A stretch of 35,645 bases of DNA from an uncultured Coriobacteriaceae bacterium (GTDB lineage Bacteria > Actinomycetota > Coriobacteriia > Coriobacteriales > Atopobiaceae): contig CADBCS010000028.1 in assembly GCA_902793195.1 (NCBI GenBank), positions 1 through 35,645 of the forward strand, given 5' to 3'. A program made the position numbers and the translations under genes. Below the pieces are notes generated by a model. That model ran no database searches and was not told where the DNA came from. It was given only the letters and a program-made list of their open reading frames with translations. Below are positions 32,472 through 35,645 of this stretch, in pieces (positions within the stretch are counted from its first letter, which is position 1; every line of letters begins with the position of its first letter).

Positions 32472-32575
32472 CGAGTTCGATTCTCCGCGTGGCCACCTGC
32501 GGCATAAAAAACGTGCGCCCCTCTCGAGGCGCACGGTAACGTATGGTGGAGCCAAAGGCGAAGTAGTCGAACTCT
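32472..32575. repeat. Palindromic element, copy 2
   Basis: 104 bp. Nested pairs: GAGTTCGA/TCGAACTC, GGCCACC/GGTGGAGCC (with a 2-nt bulge) and a perfect central CGTGCGCC/GGCGCACG. On the minus strand the central stem is followed by GTTTTTT, a good terminator. About 90% identical to copy 1, which lies on the other side of the ATPase gene in the same orientation. The frames that cross it are not genes. Confidence 0.87.
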
Positions 32576-32695
32576 AGCTCCCTGGCAAAGCCGACGTCGT
32601 AGTCCCCAAACGCACGTGGCGCCTCGTACCTACAGTCGCCCACGTAGTCAACCAAATCTGTCTGGATTATCAACCTACCCGAGAGGAGAACCAAG

Positions 32696-33027
32696 ATGAA
32701 GACCTTCGAGTTCACAGACCAGTGGGGCGGCGTCACGCGCGTGCGCCTCGTGCGCGGCGCCTACGCCGACGGCCGCTCGCCGTGCAGGCGCTCCGCGAGG
32801 GCGACGGCTTCTGGGAGCCCTACGCCACCCTCACCGTCAACCTCTGCGACGCGCGCAACCAGAACGCGTCGTACGCCTACGTGGACGCCAACAACCTCCC
32901 CGCCGCCCCCGCGTTCCTCGTCGAGAACGGCCTGGCGTCGTTCACGGGCGCGTGCGGCACCAGCGGCTTCTGCACGTACCCCCTGTTCGCCTTCACGAGC
33001 GAATTCTTCGCCACGTGCGGGGAGTAG
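32696..33027 (+). pseudogene. DUF4313-like protein, frameshifted
   Basis: Starts MKTFEFTDQWGGVTRVRLVRG with GAGAGGAG upstream. Near 32775 one C is missing (CGC-TCGCC instead of CGC-CTC-GCC); the other frame then continues AVQALREGDGFWEPYATLTVNL, AYVDANNLPAAPAFLVENGL and TSGFCTYPLFAF to a stop at 33027. Joined, it is about 110 aa, the size and pattern (TDxWG, TVNL, NNxP, SGFCTYPL) of DUF4313, a family seen on plasmids and integrative elements. The single-base loss makes it a recent pseudogene or a sequencing error. Confidence 0.7.
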
Positions 33028-33059
33028 CCCGCCACCTGTCACCGGATGAGGGGTCTTGC

Positions 33060-34184
33060 TCACAGGCCGGCAGTCTTTAACCTGTTCTCTAGCGATGAGA
33101 GCTTCGAGGTAGCGGTCTTACGACGGCCCTCCAAATTAGCGACCAATGCCCCTGTAGACGACGCCTCGATTTCTTTCACGCGGGAACGGAGCACGTCGAT
33201 CTGCTCCTGTTTTTCCCTCTTGGTTTTGCCCGCGAACATCCCCAACGATGAGATCTCCTTCTCTAAGCTGGCAATCTGCTTCTCGCACTGCCGCTTTTCC
33301 TTCATTCCGGGAAGGGCGTCTTCTCTTGCGGACAGCTTCTCTAGGTCCTTCCTAAGAGAGGCACACTCCTCTTCGATGGCAGCCTTCTCGTCGGGATGGT
33401 TGGCCCAGTATTCCTTCACCATTTTCGATTTTTCTTTTTCTTGCGAAGCTGCGAGAGATTTTCTTTCGATGCTGATCCAGTCCATACATAGCTTATTGAC
33501 TTGCCTGTCGATATCCATTCTCTCGACTACCATAAAGATTTCGATAAGTATCTTATGGAGGTAAGGCTGATTGTCTTTCTTTGCGATGTTACGTACGGAT
33601 TTGCGGAACTCAGCGATAAGCGTGACGAACAGAGAGTAGGTCTCGTCCTTGTTGGTCCTCGTCACGATGCCATAGCGATTCTTCCACTCCGTGTACACGA
33701 AGTCGCTGGTAACCATTTTCGTAAGGTCGCGCGCCATATTCAAGATCGCTGCCTTGTTTTCCTCCCTGCGTTTCACGCGGTAGTGGTCGTCGATTATAGA
33801 GACGCAGTTCTCCAGAACCTTGAAAGCCGCCTGGCGCTTGTAGATGTCGCCATCTATCAACGATGCCATCGCTTTACCATACGCGCTGTAGAATATGGCC
33901 TCGATGTTGTCGGGGTCGTTCTGCTCGACCATGTTGTAGTACTTCTCGGTTTCCTCCCAGTCCTGCTTCTCTTTGGCGCGTCGCGCGTTCTGTAGGTACT
34001 TCTCTACATAGGGCGTGTTGTCCACCTGGACCGTGCCGGTCACCTCCACGGCCCCCTCGACCTCGACGAGCATCTTGCGGGCCTCCTCGACGGTGTACTT
34101 CACACCGCATGACTGGCACACGAACACGCCGCCGTCCTTCACGAGGTCGGTACCTCCGCACATCTCGCAAACCATCTGCTTCAT
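33060..34184 (-). CDS. Zinc-ribbon, TPR-like and coiled-coil protein A
   Basis: A 374-aa protein. Zinc ribbon CxxC-x13-CxxC (Cys6, Cys9, Cys23, Cys26), followed by a helical segment YTVEEARKMLVEVEG and VEVTGTVQVDNTPYVEKYL; then a TPR-like helix pair (NARRAKEKQDWEETEKYYNMVEQNDPDNIEAIFYSAYGKA). The C-terminal 120 residues are strongly coiled-coil (RKDLEKLSAREDAL, EKQIASLEKEISSL). No membrane segment. Function is not recognised; similar zinc-ribbon/TPR proteins occur in anaerobic Gram-positives. Start ATG 34184 follows GGGGGAA. It is followed upstream by paralogue B in the same orientation, 63 nt away. Confidence 0.8.
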   Translation of the reverse strand: MKQMVCEMCGGTDLVKDGGVFVCQSCGVKYTVEEARKMLVEVEGAVEVTGTVQVDNTPYVEKYLQNARRAKEKQDWEETEKYYNMVEQNDPDNIEAIFYSAYGKAMASLIDGDIYKRQAAFKVLENCVSIIDDHYRVKRREENKAAILNMARDLTKMVTSDFVYTEWKNRYGIVTRTNKDETYSLFVTLIAEFRKSVRNIAKKDNQPYLHKILIEIFMVVERMDIDRQVNKLCMDWISIERKSLAASQEKEKSKMVKEYWANHPDEKAAIEEECASLRKDLEKLSAREDALPGMKEKRQCEKQIASLEKEISSLGMFAGKTKREKQEQIDVLRSRVKEIEASSTGALVANLEGRRKTATSKLSSLENRLKTAGL

Positions 34185-34247
34185 GGCGTCTTCCCCCTTA
34201 ATTTCAAAACCCTGCAATTAAAGCCAATTTCTTTCGTTAAGTCGAAC

Positions 34248-35645
34248 TCACGTGCTTAGCTTACGTCTCTCTGATTCCTCCTCGATGAGGTGCGTCACCA
34301 CCTCGTCGTCAAGGAACGCCCTCTCCGCACGCTCCCAGACCAAGTCGATTATCCTGTTGGCGTTGGCTATCCGCGTTTTGCACTCGGCGATTGCCCTGTC
34401 GTCCGACACTTGCCTTTCGAGATACGAAGCGTGGTAGACGCGCTTCCTCTGGATGGACTTGATATCCTGGCTGGCACGCATAATCTCCTGCTTGGCGTCT
34501 CTCAGGACATACGCCTCCTTGGGATTGTCGCGCACGTACCTGCCAAAGTACCCCTCGTGCTCGCGCATGATACCCGAGAGCAGCTCGCTGCCATCTCCGA
34601 GGCTGGCCTGGTCGAGGCGCGTTTCGATGGCTTCGGCATCGCGCCTTATCTCTCGCAGCTCAGTCCTCGAGGCCTCCGTCGCCCTCGATTTGTTCTCCGT
34701 GGCCTTCTTGAGGTCGGCCGCCAGCACCACGATCTCGTCCGTGAGCTGGGCCCTCCTGTTGCGCCTTGCCTTGGGCGTGTCGTTCAGCTGCCGCTTCGCC
34801 TCTGCGATGCGCCCCTTGAGCTCGTCCACGGCGTCGCACTCAGGCAGCCGCTCGATTCTGGAGGTGACTACGGACTCGCGCATCCGGAGCCTCTTGAGCT
34901 CGGCGTCCATTTGCACGCGCTCCGACTCATGCAGCTTCCAGTACACGGAGTTGTCGATCCTCACGAAGTCCCGCAGGTCCCTGCGCTCGTCTGCCAGCCA
35001 TCCGCCGAGTGTGAAGCCCATCTCGGATTCGCTGCCCCAGTCGAAGCTCGCGGCGGCCTCGTAGAGCGCGCAAGCGATCTCGTACAGGTACTTGTGCGGG
35101 TCGATGTGCTTGATGTTGTCGATGCTCTCCTTGAAAGAGGTCAGCACATTCTCGAACAAGACCGTGGTCTTCCAGGAGTCCGAGGAGACCGTGGTGCCGT
35201 AGCCGTTTACCGTTTTGGTGAAGACGTAGCTGCTGCTCACCATCCTCGCCATGTCAATCGCGATCTGGGTCAACGACTCCCTGTTCTCCTCCCAGCGCTC
35301 AGGCCTGTAGTGGTCGTCCACGACGGAGATCGAGTTCGTGAACACCCTGAACGCGGCCTCCCGCCTGAATATGTCCGAGTCCACGAGGGACTGCATCGCC
35401 TTGCCGTAGGCGCTGTAGAAGATGGCCTCGATGTTGTCGGGGTCGTTCTGCTCGACCATGTTGTACTTCTCGACGTAGGGCGTGTTGTCAACCTGGACCG
35501 TGCCGGTTACCTCAACGACGCCCTCGACCTCGACGAGCATCTTGCGGGCCTCCTCGACCGTGTACTGGCAGCCGCACGACTGGCACACGAACACGCCGCC
35601 GTCCTTCCTGATCTCGTTGCTCCCGCATATCTCGCAGATCATCTG
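34248..35645 (-). CDS. Zinc-ribbon and coiled-coil protein B, 5' end at window edge
   Basis: At least 464 aa. Its first ~100 residues are nearly identical to protein A (same zinc ribbon, EEARKMLVEVEG, TGTVQVDNTPYVEKY, NMVEQNDPDNIEAIFYSAYGKAM), but about 20 residues (the first TPR-like helix, LQNARR...EKYY) are deleted in frame. The C-terminal two thirds are unrelated to A: a middle helical region, then coiled coil (AELKRLRMRESVVTSRIERL; KGRIAEAKRQLND). The last codon in view is CAG before ATG 35642; protein A reads MKQM there, so the true start is probably two codons beyond the window. Function unknown. Confidence 0.8.
   Translation of the reverse strand, partial: QMICEICGSNEIRKDGGVFVCQSCGCQYTVEEARKMLVEVEGVVEVTGTVQVDNTPYVEKYNMVEQNDPDNIEAIFYSAYGKAMQSLVDSDIFRREAAFRVFTNSISVVDDHYRPERWEENRESLTQIAIDMARMVSSSYVFTKTVNGYGTTVSSDSWKTTVLFENVLTSFKESIDNIKHIDPHKYLYEIACALYEAAASFDWGSESEMGFTLGGWLADERRDLRDFVRIDNSVYWKLHESERVQMDAELKRLRMRESVVTSRIERLPECDAVDELKGRIAEAKRQLNDTPKARRNRRAQLTDEIVVLAADLKKATENKSRATEASRTELREIRRDAEAIETRLDQASLGDGSELLSGIMREHEGYFGRYVRDNPKEAYVLRDAKQEIMRASQDIKSIQRKRVYHASYLERQVSDDRAIAECKTRIANANRIIDLVWERAERAFLDDEVVTHLIEEESERRKLST

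Noticed and set aside
32472..32500. tRNA gene
   Set aside because: GTTCGATTC plus acceptor-like bases look like a tRNA 3' end, but no D-arm, anticodon arm or matching 5' acceptor strand lies upstream.

Overview
The window looks like chromosome from a GC-rich actinobacterium, most likely a Coriobacteriia member of the Olsenella/Atopobiaceae type. This is inferred from gene content (an rplM-rpsI pair, a bacterial Elp3, Ltp-type lipoproteins, compact GC-rich intergenic DNA full of short palindromic repeats); no 16S or tRNA gene is present to confirm it.

Layout. 1-5.4 kb is core-like: rpsI (partial) and rplM, a patatin-like lipase, then elp3 diverging from a Trm9-like tRNA methyltransferase that is followed by a cysteine-rich membrane protein. 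5.5-8.2 kb is one large membrane regulator carrying a SpoIIE phosphatase and an RsbW-like ATPase domain, followed by a 38-bp perfect palindrome. 8.3-11.3 kb has a frameshifted NYN-domain gene, an Ltp-repeat lipoprotein and a striking array of eight ~12-nt motifs. 11.3-17.1 kb holds a condensation-like acyltransferase diverging from nhaC-rhomboid, then an unusual XRE-receiver response regulator with its LytS-type kinase. 17.1-20.4 kb pairs a lipoprotein with two cystatin-like domains and a lipoprotein M13 peptidase. 20.5-24.9 kb mixes live genes with remains: a symporter tail, a frameshifted XRE gene, a truncated acetolactate decarboxylase, an intact HipA-like kinase and a decayed ORF. 25-26.6 kb is the amtB-glnK ammonium operon. 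26.8-33 kb is accessory: two different ATPase/nuclease-like NTPases, a Uma2 nuclease, an SDR, a broken DUF4313 gene and several copies of a ~104-bp palindromic element. 33-35.6 kb has two zinc-ribbon/coiled-coil paralogues sharing an N-terminal module.

How the genes may work together. Elp3 with a Trm9-like enzyme suggests a wobble-uridine (cm5U to mcm5U) pathway. The response regulator and kinase overlap by 4 nt and share a good promoter. amtB and glnK are co-transcribed, but the PII protein lacks the usual modifiable tyrosines. The cystatin-like lipoprotein and the peptidase could be envelope partners. The best candidates for something undescribed are the Elp3/Trm9 pair, the peptidase/cystatin-like pair, the module-swapping zinc-ribbon paralogues, the palindromic element, and two arrays of regularly spaced motifs (23-nt spacing over one promoter; 30-33-nt spacing in a 240-nt intergenic block). 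All statements come from reading the sequence; no database search was run.
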